In this document: piece by piece, positions 1 through 8,777 of the stretch | Layout of the letters: every line of letters starts with the position of its first letter | How positions within the stretch are numbered: the stretch's first letter is position 1 | From: an uncultured Bacteroides sp. | Lineage (GTDB): Bacteria > Bacteroidota > Bacteroidia > Bacteroidales > Bacteroidaceae | Length of the DNA: 46,612 bases | Direction of reading: 5' to 3' | Assembly: GCA_944322285.1 (NCBI GenBank) | Contig: CALUOR010000026.1 | Location: forward strand, 1-46,612 | Position numbers and translations under genes: made by a program | Notes under the pieces: model-generated | Seen by the model: the letters and a program-made list of their open reading frames with translations, nothing else | The model's database searches: none | Told to the model about the DNA's origin: nothing

Positions 1-1205
1 CTATGTCCCGTCCATTTCATCACTACCTGTGCCGGAATACCGAGAGCCAGAGCGTTACAGATGAAAGTCCTTCTCCCGGCATGGGTGCCCAGCAATGCGT
101 ATTTGGGTGTAATGGTGTCTATACGGCTGCTTCCTTTGTAGTAGGTTTCACTTACAGGCTCGTTGATTTCGGCAAGTTCGCCCAGTTCCTTCAAATAGTC
201 ATTCATCTTTTGGTTGCTTATGACCGGGAGAGCCTTGTGCCCCTCAAATTCCACACCCTTGTATTTGTCGAGTATTGCCTTGCTGTGGTTGTTAAGCTCG
301 ATGATTAGCCTTTCTGCGGTCTTTACGGTAGTAATTTCTATATATCCGTCCCTAATGTCGCTTTTCTTCAGATTATGTACATCCGAATACCGGAGTCCGG
401 TAAAGCAACAGAACAGAAAGACATCTCTCACCCGTTCAAGATATTGCTTGGTTTCAGGTATCTGATAGTTTTTGAGTTTGTTCAGTTCTTCCCACGTAAG
501 GAATATCACCTTTTTCGGGGTACTCCGCAATTTGGGGTTGAAATCTTCGTAGGCATTGTTCATGCAATACCCTTTCTTGGTACACCAGCGCAGGAACCAT
601 TTCAGATAAGCGACCTGTTTCATGATGGATGTGTTCCGCATGTCTTCGGTGTCTTTCAGGAAATTCACATACTTTGTTAGCTTGGGTTCATCCAACGATT
701 CAAAAGTCAGTCCCTTGTCAAACTTTTCAAGATGTTTCCTTACTGCGGCAAATTTCTCATAGGTGGCATCAGACCAGCCGTTTTGCGTACCGCACTCCTT
801 GATGAACTCATCAAACACCTCCAAAGGCAGAAATACGACCGGAGCCTGTTCCTCATCTTCCTTTTTTCCATTGTGCAATCTGTTGAACGCGTCCTTTACC
901 TGCTCGGTAGTCGGCATAAATCCCTGCACCTCGAACTCCTTGAAGATGTTCTGGATTTCGGTGTAGTATTTCAGCAAGTCCGCATTGATTTCCGATGCAC
1001 TTTGCTTCAGCTTGTTGGTGCATCCGTTCTTTACACGCTGCTTGTCGGCATCCCATTTGGCGACATCAATGCGGTAGCCTGTTGTGAACTCAATGCGGTG
1101 GCTGTCAAAAACAACACGCATACGGATAGGGACATTCTCCACGATTGGAACTCCGTTCTTCTTCCGGCTTTCCAATGAAAAGATGATGTTTCTCTTGATG
1201 TTCAT
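1..1205 (-). CDS. Tyrosine recombinase / integrase of an integrated element (C-terminus cut by window edge)
   Basis: Site-specific tyrosine recombinase, expected to integrate and excise a conjugative or mobilizable element. 401 codons are visible from ATG 1205-1203, reading out of the window. Order: arm-type DNA-binding domain (about residues 10-55), SAM-like core-binding domain (about 120-225), catalytic domain (about 235-401). Catalytic residues visible: Arg272 in the GLRYSD box, a Lys in the ITTVKT hairpin, His375 and Arg378 in HAGRR, and Gly400-His401. The catalytic Tyr would lie just past the edge, so only a short tail should be missing. This domain order is typical of Bacteroides mobile-element integrases. 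The gene lies beside a truncated DUF4595 gene, so the element probably extends left and this is its right end. Confidence 0.9.
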   Translation of the reverse strand, partial: MNIKRNIIFSLESRKKNGVPIVENVPIRMRVVFDSHRIEFTTGYRIDVAKWDADKQRVKNGCTNKLKQSASEINADLLKYYTEIQNIFKEFEVQGFMPTTEQVKDAFNRLHNGKKEDEEQAPVVFLPLEVFDEFIKECGTQNGWSDATYEKFAAVRKHLEKFDKGLTFESLDEPKLTKYVNFLKDTEDMRNTSIMKQVAYLKWFLRWCTKKGYCMNNAYEDFNPKLRSTPKKVIFLTWEELNKLKNYQIPETKQYLERVRDVFLFCCFTGLRYSDVHNLKKSDIRDGYIEITTVKTAERLIIELNNHSKAILDKYKGVEFEGHKALPVISNQKMNDYLKELGELAEINEPVSETYYKGSSRIDTITPKYALLGTHAGRRTFICNALALGIPAQVVMKWTGH

Positions 1206-1345
1206 AGCTGGGTGTATTAAAATCAACACCCAAATATACACCCAATAATTGAAATGACAAAAGACATTTAATGATATTTAGTAATATAGTCAATCTATAA
1301 TAAGTTGGTTATTACCAATATATTGTGTTTTTATGAGATTTCCCG
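1206..1345. other. Probable right end of the integrated element (attachment-site region)
   Basis: AT-rich non-coding stretch between the integrase start and the point where recognisable DUF4595 coding sequence stops. Homology to the lipoprotein appears to end near 1340, because the second reading frame continues only to a TAA at 1314-1312. The exact crossover cannot be placed without the left end of the element or an empty-site sequence. Confidence 0.4.
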
Positions 1346-1730
1346 ATTGTGTAAGTTAAAGTCCCGTACGGACCGGATTCCGCACAACTGCTGACAAACC
1401 CGTTGTTTCCTATTGTCATGTCAAGATGTAGGTGCCATAAGTGCCATAAATAACCATCTGCACTTTCGATTGGTTCTGTGTGGAATAATCAAGCGAAACA
1501 CGGTCGCCCCCGCCTTTTTCCGATATGCTGGTAAGCAGTCCGTCAGCGTTGTAGATAAAGGTCAAGCCTTCGGCGTCCTTGGGTAGCCCATTCACGAACA
1601 CGTTGGAGGGATTGACAGTTACAGGATTTACGGGCGTTTCTTCAGTGTTCTCCTCATCGCTGCAAGCGACAAAATTTACACACGAAAGCCCTAGTAAAAA
1701 CATCATTGCAATTTTGCTTAAGTTCTTCAT
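1312..1730 (-). pseudogene. DUF4595-type lipoprotein gene, frameshifted and truncated
   Basis: Start ATG 1730-1728 gives a lipoprotein signal peptide with lipobox cysteine in FVACSDEE (Cys23), then a DUF4595-like segment (FIYNADGLLTSIS). The frame stops at 1416-1418 after YGTYILT. Downstream, a second frame starting at the ATG at 1419-1417 (MTIGNNGFVSS...YGTLTYTIGK) continues the expected family sequence until 1312. Restoring one base near 1418-1420 (aca-atg instead of acatg) would fuse the frames as YILTMTIG. The family is usually far longer, so the 3' part is missing, probably displaced by the integrated element. Cell-surface lipoprotein of unknown function; family name from memory, moderately sure. 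Confidence 0.65.
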
Positions 1731-1789
1731 AATACAACTATTTTTCTTTGTCTTTAACTCCAGTCAGACATCAGGTTATTATAAAACGA

Positions 1790-1958
1790 AAGTGTGGAGT
1801 CCCACTGTCTATCTCGTCAGAGGCTCTGGTAAAACCCGAAGTATAAATAGACAATATCCCCACACTTGTAATGTATATGATTGGAAACATATACACAGAC
1901 AAGCGATGAGTGTGATTGCTTTTCTTATACTTCTTGAAGTTTACCAGACTTTCTGACG
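1790..1958 (-). ncRNA. Candidate structured leader RNA (H-type pseudoknot) upstream of the DUF4595 gene
   Basis: Read on the minus strand, stem 1 pairs 1958-1925 with 1846-1815 through three exact blocks: CGTCAGA, CTGGTAAA and AAGTATAA, separated by internal loops. Stem 2 pairs 1867-1860 with 1797-1790 (CCACACTT/AAGTGTGG) and 1853-1847 with 1812-1806 (ATAGACA/TGTCTAT). The stem strands abut at 1847/1846 and 1815/1812, as in an H-type pseudoknot. The connecting loop carries a 7-bp hairpin (1873-1879/1888-1894). No known RNA family was recognised. The fold is drawn by hand; no energy or covariation analysis was possible. Confidence 0.45.
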
Positions 1959-2078
1959 AAGAATAGAAGCTACACCTTCACCAATTAATTCATTAAAGCT
2001 TGCCGGCGGACACTTCCGTTCGACACGACAAAGATAGTAATTTTTAATTGATAAACAAACTCATCGTGGGGATATTGT
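1851..2078. repeat. 13-bp inverted repeats flanking a promoter
   Basis: ACAATATCCCCAC at 1851-1863 is perfectly complementary to GTGGGGATATTGT at 2066-2078. The 202 bp between them contain the promoter at 2029-2059. This is the geometry of phase-variable invertible promoters in Bacteroides, but the arms are shorter than in capsule-locus examples. They also overlap the proposed RNA stem 2, so another role is possible. Confidence 0.45.
2029..2059 (-). promoter_or_regulatory. Bacteroides-type promoter reading toward the DUF4595 gene
   Basis: On the minus strand, TTTG (2059-2056), 19 bp, then TATCTTTG (2036-2029) matches the -33/-7 consensus exactly. Predicted start is near 2022, giving a leader of about 290 nt before ATG 1730. 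The promoter lies between 13-bp inverted repeats at 1851-1863 and 2066-2078. Confidence 0.7.
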
Positions 2079-2086
2079 TATAATTT

Positions 2087-2527
2087 TCAGTCCGCAATGA
2101 AATCGTACAGGTCGGGGTCCTCATACATCAAATCATACTCGGTCGGGTCCACATCCCAAGGATTGATGCCTTCTTCGCCATCCATGGTCATGTTTCGGCG
2201 GTGCAGAAGGTCGTACTCTACGTACTTGGAACGGCGAGGATTGGCTATTAGCTTGGCTTTGCCTTGCTGAATGAGTTGGTAACACTGCTCGGTTGTCAAG
2301 GGTGTCTCGGAAATGATTTCATAATATTGCACTGTTTTCCGTTTGCTTTGGGGCTCTACCTTGATTTCTCCGTTGATAAGTTTTTCCGTTTTATAACGTT
2401 GCGTCAAGGGAGCCGTTTCTACCTCCACCACATAGCGGTGTAACGTCTGGGCATTGACCGGGAATGCGATGAACATCAGCAGGCAGCCTACAAACAAAGT
2501 AAACAAATTCTTCTTCATGGCTTCCAT
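2087..2527 (-). CDS. Secreted hypothetical protein
   Basis: 146 aa. MKKNLFTLFVGCLLMFIAFPVNA is a clear signal peptide ending in an AxA-like site, so the protein is exported. The mature part (about 120 aa) is rich in charged residues, with a strongly acidic, Asp/Tyr-rich tail (DPTEYDLMYEDPDLYDF). No domain is recognised. ATG 2527 and ATG 2518 are both in frame; 2518 begins directly at the signal peptide and has GGAAG just upstream, so it may be the true start. It lies 5 bp downstream of the WYL regulator gene on the same strand and is probably co-transcribed. Function unknown. Confidence 0.7.
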   Translation of the reverse strand: MEAMKKNLFTLFVGCLLMFIAFPVNAQTLHRYVVEVETAPLTQRYKTEKLINGEIKVEPQSKRKTVQYYEIISETPLTTEQCYQLIQQGKAKLIANPRRSKYVEYDLLHRRNMTMDGEEGINPWDVDPTEYDLMYEDPDLYDFIAD

Positions 2528-2532
2528 ATTTT

Positions 2533-3441
2533 TTAAGAGTTTCTTTTCAATGCTTCTTCGTATACTTGCCGCACTCGTTCACGCAAGTGCAGCGGGTGTA
2601 TCACTTCCAACGAACGGCTTCGCGAAAGCAGTTCCATGACAAAATCGTTCGTAATGCGCAGGCGCAAGGTGACGCGGAACTCTTCAGGCGTGTCCACTAC
2701 TATTCGTTGTGAATGGTGCAAAGGCATGGACTTCAGAAAGCTGCCGTCTAAGGCATCGTACTTTAATTCAATGTTTTCCACGGGGATATCCGTTTGGTTC
2801 CAAATGCCATAACAATCGTTGAACAGTGTCCGTACATCTATTGTAGTGTCTCGTTTGAAGCTTTCGTTGTCTATCACGCGAAGTTCCCGGATGCGGTCTA
2901 CTCCAAAGGCTTTCAGTGTATCACCTTCGTACGCCAACAAGTACCAACGCTGGTTTGATTCTTTCAGAAAGTGAGGGAGCACTTTCTTTTCTGTCATTTC
3001 ATTGTCGTGTCTCACCAGGATATAGCGGAAGGTAACCGGATGCGAATGTTTGATGGCCTCAATCAGTAAGGGGAGCCATTCGCTATTAAGGGGACGATGA
3101 TGCTCGGCCAATACGTAGGAGGACAGATCGTTGTCATCTGCCAGCGCGTTCAGCAGGTCGAAGTTCAGCAAAAGTTGCTCGTAGCGTTCCATCAGCTTTT
3201 CGTCTTGTTCCTCAATGTGATAACCATGCAGCTTGTCATGTGTAATGGTTATGCCGAACAGTTCGTTAATATTCTCGAGGTCACGTTGTAACGTACGCAG
3301 ATGCTTTGCCGCATATCCTCTGTTCTCCATGCAGCGGGCTACGTATCGCTCCAATTCCTCCGTGGATACATACGTCTGTTTTCCTTTCAGTTTGTTTACG
3401 ATGACCAGCATTCGTTGCAGGCCTTCCAGTCTTTTCCCCAT
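2533..3441 (-). CDS. WYL-domain transcriptional regulator
   Basis: 302 aa from ATG 3441 (MGKRLEGL). An upstream in-frame ATG at 3540 would place the start upstream of the promoter and is rejected. An N-terminal DeoR-like helix-turn-helix region (about residues 1-75, with KHLRTLQRDLENI as recognition helix) is followed by a WYL domain (about 135-215: ITFRYI-like, RWYLLAYE, FGVDRIRELRV) and a C-terminal WCX-like domain. WYL proteins bind DNA and sense ligands, often nucleic acid or nucleotides; many regulate stress or defence genes. A TACTTTTG -7 element (3476-3469) and a 21-bp palindrome (3485-3505) lie upstream, suggesting autoregulation. The secreted protein gene follows immediately. Confidence 0.85.
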   Translation of the reverse strand: MGKRLEGLQRMLVIVNKLKGKQTYVSTEELERYVARCMENRGYAAKHLRTLQRDLENINELFGITITHDKLHGYHIEEQDEKLMERYEQLLLNFDLLNALADDNDLSSYVLAEHHRPLNSEWLPLLIEAIKHSHPVTFRYILVRHDNEMTEKKVLPHFLKESNQRWYLLAYEGDTLKAFGVDRIRELRVIDNESFKRDTTIDVRTLFNDCYGIWNQTDIPVENIELKYDALDGSFLKSMPLHHSQRIVVDTPEEFRVTLRLRITNDFVMELLSRSRSLEVIHPLHLRERVRQVYEEALKRNS

Positions 3442-3468
3442 AGTGCGATTTTTATTCTTTTCGATAGG

Positions 3469-3505
3469 CAAAAGTAACGGACTTGAACGACAAAACGTGT
3501 CGTTC
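3469..3505 (-). promoter_or_regulatory. Promoter and palindromic operator of the WYL gene
   Basis: TACTTTTG (-7) at 3476-3469. The palindrome GAACGACA (3485-3492), 5 bp, TGTCGTTC (3498-3505) covers the expected -33 region. Such a position suits a repressor or autoregulator site. Confidence 0.5.
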
Positions 3506-3539
3506 TGAAAAAATAATGAGCTTGTCAGTGGTGAAAACA

Positions 3540-3614
3540 TTGAGACACGAATCTAACGGATTAAAGAAATTCCTTCGTAAGGAGTTCGTTTAATCCTTCA
3601 GATTCGTGTCTCAA
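3540..3614. terminator. Long hairpin between the DUF2582 genes and the WYL gene
   Basis: TGAGACACGAATCT (3541-3554) pairs perfectly with AGATTCGTGTCTCA (3600-3613), and GGATTAAA (3558-3565) pairs with TTTAATCC (3589-3596). A small inner CCTT/AAGG hairpin sits in the loop. It follows the winged-helix genes and precedes the WYL promoter, so it probably terminates the former. No U-tract follows at once, so it could also be a mobile palindrome. Confidence 0.5.
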
Positions 3615-3636
3615 GAACTATGAAGTAGGGGCGGTA

Positions 3637-3855
3637 TTAATAAAACAGACTGACAAAGAGGCACAGATAATCCTCGTTGTTTTGGTCTGTCTCAAAGAGA
3701 ATCTTATCTTCTCGCGCCAACCATCCGATAGCTGCGTTCAAGTCACGGTCCGACAAGTTCGCCTCTTTCTTCAGATCTTCATACGCCCATTTTTGCCCAT
3801 CGTTCAAGATGTTCCAGACGATACCTGCATTTTTTCCAATGGTATATTTGTCCAT
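3637..3855 (-). CDS. DUF2582 winged-helix protein (copy 2)
   Basis: 72 aa, a small winged helix-turn-helix protein of the DUF2582 type. Shared motifs with its upstream neighbour are IGKNAGIVWNIL, the tryptophan in KWAYEDLKK, LSDRDLNAAIGWLARE and a C-terminal beta wing. Starts 4 bp after the stop of the paralogous gene, so the two are one transcript and a tandem duplication. The wing differs most between the copies (FETDQNNEDYLCLF here), hinting at different partners or targets. Cytoplasmic; role in the cell unknown. Confidence 0.8.
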   Translation of the reverse strand: MDKYTIGKNAGIVWNILNDGQKWAYEDLKKEANLSDRDLNAAIGWLAREDKILFETDQNNEDYLCLFVSLFY

Positions 3856-3859
3856 AATG

Positions 3860-4087
3860 TTAACCGATTATATAGTTCAACTCCAGATAGATTACATTCT
3901 TTCTTCCCACTTTGGATTCCTCAATGGTGATTTTACCTTCACGAGCCAGCCATCCGACAGCCGCATTGATGTGCCTGTCTGATAATCCTGTGGCTTTCTT
4001 TACTTCCTGATAGTCCCATTTCCGATGTTCACCGTGAAGCAGATTCCAAATGATTCCTGCGCTTTCACCAATACTTTGTACGTTCAT
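3860..4087 (-). CDS. DUF2582 winged-helix protein (copy 1)
   Basis: 75 aa. Same family as the gene immediately downstream: IGESAGIIWNLL, WDYQEVKKATGLSDRHINAAVGWLAREGKI, then a beta wing ending in NVIYLELNYIIG. The two copies share roughly half of their residues. DUF2582 proteins are small winged-helix domains common in Bacteroidetes; binding DNA is plausible but unproven. First gene of the two-gene unit. No clear promoter consensus is seen in the AT-rich 80 bp upstream. Confidence 0.8.
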   Translation of the reverse strand: MNVQSIGESAGIIWNLLHGEHRKWDYQEVKKATGLSDRHINAAVGWLAREGKITIEESKVGRKNVIYLELNYIIG

Positions 4088-4340
4088 AAGCTCTAAATTT
4101 TAAGGGTTTATTATATTCTAAAAATTGTCATAGACCCCGTGAATGCGTCTTTCTCAGAAAAATCGCCGGAGTGCCTTCTGTTTTTCTCTGTATGAAATTC
4201 GTTAACAAAACGAAGATTATGACCCCGTTTCGGTTATAATCTTATGCAAATTTATGTATTTCTGCTAACAAACCAAGTTTTCTTGCAGTTTTTTTTCGTT
4301 CTGCATCTCTTTTGTAATGTTCCAAATGAGAAACTTGCGG
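4088..4340. other. Intergenic region, no gene seen
   Basis: AT-rich sequence between gyrB and the DUF2582 pair. It should hold the DUF2582 promoter; no perfect -7/-33 pair was found. No supported ORF or RNA gene. Confidence 0.5.
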
Positions 4341-4378
4341 GAAAAGAAAAGCCCCGTGCAGTGTCGTCTGTCCGGGGC
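4341..4378 (-). terminator. Rho-independent terminator of gyrB
   Basis: On the minus strand, GCCCCG (4378-4373) pairs with CGGGGC (4356-4351), followed by TTTTCTTTTC. It lies 45 bp after the gyrB stop. Confidence 0.85.
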
Positions 4379-4422
4379 CTCTTCGCTGTAAGATGCGAGA
4401 TTGGTTAATAAAAAATTTGATT

Positions 4423-6489
<2,067 letters not shown>

Positions 6490-6491
6490 CT

Positions 6492-6521
6492 AAAAAAGGC
6501 CGAACCTTTATGGGTCCGGCC
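6492..6521 (-). terminator. Rho-independent terminator of rpsT
   Basis: On the minus strand GGCCGGACC (6521-6513) pairs with GGTTCGGCC (6506-6498), with one C-A mismatch, followed by six T residues (6497-6492). About 30 bp after the rpsT stop. Confidence 0.85.
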
Positions 6522-6551
6522 TCTATGGTGTGCAAAGCTATAGCAATACTT

Positions 6552-6806
6552 TTAAGCCAGCTTATTGATGTGCAGAGCCAATTTAGACTTCAGGTTGTTA
6601 GCCTTATTCTTGTGAATAATGTGCTTCTTGGCCAACTTGTCCAGCAGGCTTACCAATGCAGGATACATGCCTGTTGCAGTAGCCTTGTCTGTCGTAGCAC
6701 GCAACTTACGCACAGCATTTCTCATGGTCTTGCCATAATATCTGTTGTGAAGTCTTCTTTTTTGCTCTTGTCTGATTCTTTTCAGTGATGATTTGTGATT
6801 TGCCAT
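6552..6806 (-). CDS. rpsT: 30S ribosomal protein S20
   Basis: 84 aa, basic and helical, normal length for S20. Starts [18 protein letters not shown] and keeps the family core [16 protein letters not shown] and the C-terminal [21 protein letters not shown], which binds the 5' domain of 16S rRNA. It lies 40 bp downstream of tRNA-Glu on the same strand with no terminator between, so both probably come from the promoter at 6972-7002. Confidence 0.97.
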   Translation of the reverse strand: MANHKSSLKRIRQEQKRRLHNRYYGKTMRNAVRKLRATTDKATATGMYPALVSLLDKLAKKHIIHKNKANNLKSKLALHINKLA

Positions 6807-6847
6807 CTCGACTAATCTTTTAATTCGTTTATTTTTCTATTACTTAG

Positions 6848-6919
6848 TAGCCTCTGGGGGAATCGAACCCCCCTTTCAAGAATGAAAATCTTGCGTCCTA
6901 ACCGATAGACGAAGAGGCC
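6848..6919 (-). tRNA. tRNA-Glu (anticodon UUC)
   Basis: 72 nt. Acceptor GGCCTCT/AGAGGCT (G1-U72 wobble), anticodon stem CAAGA/TCTTG with loop TTTTCAT giving anticodon TTC, T-arm GGGGG-TTCGATT-CCCCC, and a D-arm with CGGTTAGGA. CCA is not encoded (ACT follows). The strong consensus promoter lies about 45 bp upstream. Confidence 0.95.
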
Positions 6920-6971
6920 AAGCCTTTGTAGCGTTTCCGCTTATGCAAGCGTTTCCTTTCGTTTGCGGATG

Positions 6972-7002
6972 CAAAGGTAGAAACTATTTTTGAATTGGCA
7001 AA
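6972..7002 (-). promoter_or_regulatory. Promoter of tRNA-Glu and rpsT
   Basis: Minus strand: TTTG (7002-6999), 19-bp spacer, TACCTTTG (6979-6972), an exact match to the Bacteroides consensus. Predicted start near 6965. It drives the tRNA and probably rpsT. Confidence 0.75.
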
Positions 7003-7149
7003 ATATTCCAAGCAATTTTTCTGCAACTTTATTTCAAGAAACGTATCTTAGCACTGACTATCAGCATTTTATATAGAATAATATTTTCGATATTTATTTC
7101 CCGGCGAGCGATACAAGGAGTTCTCGCTTTCTGTTTTCCGCATTTTTTG

Positions 7150-7157
7150 TAATTTTG
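7150..7157 (+). promoter_or_regulatory. -7 element of the recO promoter
   Basis: TAATTTTG matches TAnnTTTG, 36 bp before the recO ATG. No perfect TTTG lies 19-21 bp upstream. Confidence 0.5.
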
Positions 7158-7192
7158 CACACACCATTTCATATATTATAATATAAACTCGT

Positions 7193-7918
7193 ATGCTACA
7201 ACGAATATCGGGCATCGTGTTGCGCACGGTGAAATACAAAGACACGGCATTTATTGCTGATGTGTACACAGACATTGCGGGACGAGCTTCGTTCATGGTA
7301 TCCGCATCACGATCGCGCAAATCGGCCGTGAAGTCGGTCTTATTTCAGCCTTTGGCATTGGTAGAGCTGGAAGCGGACCTACGCCCCAACACTTCTATCT
7401 ACAAGGTAAAGGAAGCAAAATCAAATTATCCGTTTTGTTCCATTCCTTACGACCCATACAAATCCGCCATCGCTTTGTTCTTAACTGAATTCTTGTGCAG
7501 AACCCTGCGCGAAGAACTGGAAAACCGTCCGCTCTTTACCTACCTACACCACTCCATCATATGGCTTGACGAATGTCGTACCGGCTTCTCCAACTTCCAT
7601 TTGGTGTTCCTCATCCGCTTGACCCGCTTCTTAGGCTTCTACCCCAACCTCGAAGGCTACACGGAAGGTTGTTGTTTCGACTTGCTCAACGCTTGTTTTA
7701 TTCCTTTCCGTCCGTCACATTCCTATTATATAAATTCCGCCGAAGCGGCTCAACTCCTCACATTGACACGTGTGAAGTATGACACCATGCACGTCCTCTC
7801 CATGAATCGCACGGAACGGATGCGTTGTCTTACGGTTATTGAGCAATACTATCGTCTGCACCTGCCCGACTTTCCGGAGCTGAAGTCCTTGGACGTGTTG
7901 AAGGAATTGTTCAATTAA
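7193..7918 (+). CDS. recO: DNA repair protein RecO
   Basis: 241 aa, normal length. RecO binds single-stranded DNA and helps RecR load RecA over SSB in gap repair. N-terminal OB fold visible ([30 protein letters not shown], about residues 6-36), then a helical domain with a cysteine-containing segment ([12 protein letters not shown]). As in many Bacteroidetes, the full four-cysteine zinc motif of some RecO proteins is not obvious. Starts at the first ATG after the -7 element. It is a single gene; the downstream FKBP gene is convergent, 58 bp away. Confidence 0.92.
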   Translation: MLQRISGIVLRTVKYKDTAFIADVYTDIAGRASFMVSASRSRKSAVKSVLFQPLALVELEADLRPNTSIYKVKEAKSNYPFCSIPYDPYKSAIALFLTEFLCRTLREELENRPLFTYLHHSIIWLDECRTGFSNFHLVFLIRLTRFLGFYPNLEGYTEGCCFDLLNACFIPFRPSHSYYINSAEAAQLLTLTRVKYDTMHVLSMNRTERMRCLTVIEQYYRLHLPDFPELKSLDVLKELFN

Positions 7919-7976
7919 AGAAAGTTCTTCGGAGCCGTGGTCAATGCCTTGCGTTGACACGCACAAAGTTTCGCGT

Positions 7977-8621
7977 TTATTCTTCTACGACCTCTTCCAA
8001 GAGAATATCGAATACCAATGTCGAATAGGCCGGTATGCTTCCATGTTCGCTCGTGCCATAACCGGATTGATAAGGAACGTACAACATCCAACGTTCTCCG
8101 GTATGCATCAATTGCAAAGCGGCTGTCCACCCGGCTACAACTCCACTTATCGAGAAAGTTGTTGGTGAATCAAAGTCCGTCGGCCCTTTGTCGGTAGCGT
8201 TCAACTCTTGTTGGTCTATGGCCGAATATCCTTCGAAGTTCCCGTCAAAACTGGCTCCGGTAATCACGGTCCCATAATAATAGGCTGACACGGATTCTGT
8301 ATAGAGCGGGCGGCGACCAGTCGGATTATCTGTTATCTTTTTGCAATAGACATATTGTTCTCCGTCCGTGTTGCTGGCCTCGGTGCGGATGGCAAACATT
8401 GCTCCCACTGGCACCTGTATAACTGCCTCTTCGGTAGCTATGTATCTGTTGCCTATCAAGGAGGCGATAGAGTCAATGTAGGTCTCATTTCGTGTCTGCC
8501 AGTTGTCGTAGATGCTGGTTTCCTCTACTTCTTCGCAAGCTGCGAAGGCGAAAGTCAAGGAAAGGCATAGCAACAGAGGCAGGGGGGCAAAGATGTGTCT
8601 GAGTGTTTCTTTTATCATCAT
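7977..8621 (-). CDS. FKBP-type peptidyl-prolyl isomerase, lipoprotein
   Basis: 214 aa. Signal peptide with a cysteine in FAFAACEE (about residue 29), so probably a lipid-anchored periplasmic protein. The C-terminal 45 residues carry the FKBP signature: GWTAALQLM, GERWMLYVPYQSGYG and IPAYSTLVFDILL. It should catalyse cis-trans proline isomerisation during folding of envelope proteins. The middle part (residues 35-150) is less conserved. ATG 8621 and ATG 8618 (MIKET) are both possible starts. Downstream of glyS on the same strand but separated by a long palindromic repeat, so probably a separate transcript. Confidence 0.88.
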   Translation of the reverse strand: MMIKETLRHIFAPLPLLLCLSLTFAFAACEEVEETSIYDNWQTRNETYIDSIASLIGNRYIATEEAVIQVPVGAMFAIRTEASNTDGEQYVYCKKITDNPTGRRPLYTESVSAYYYGTVITGASFDGNFEGYSAIDQQELNATDKGPTDFDSPTTFSISGVVAGWTAALQLMHTGERWMLYVPYQSGYGTSEHGSIPAYSTLVFDILLEEVVEE

Positions 8622-8640
8622 TTTTTATTGCATGAAATTT

Positions 8641-8760
8641 ATTAATGTGCTAATATGCTAATGTGTCAATGTGCTAATTGGGTTGCGCTTGCGTTAGCGA
8701 CAATCTGTTTTTCATGCTTCAGGCATTAGCACCTTGGCATATTAGCACATTGACACATTG
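8641..8760. repeat. Long imperfect palindrome of AATGTGCTAAT-type units
   Basis: The left arm (8641-8679) and right arm (about 8722-8760) are largely complementary and built from related 11-12-bp units such as AATGTGCTAAT. It lies between glyS and the FKBP gene and may act as a terminator or REP-like element. No transposase is associated. Confidence 0.6.
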
Positions 8761-8761
8761 T

Positions 8762-8776
8762 GGGGTTTGCCCCGCT
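8762..8776 (-). terminator. Small GC hairpin after glyS
   Basis: GCGGGGCAAACCCC on the minus strand, immediately after the glyS stop, forms a 4-bp GC stem. No U-run follows; the adjacent palindrome may assist termination. Confidence 0.35.
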
Positions 8777-8777
8777 T

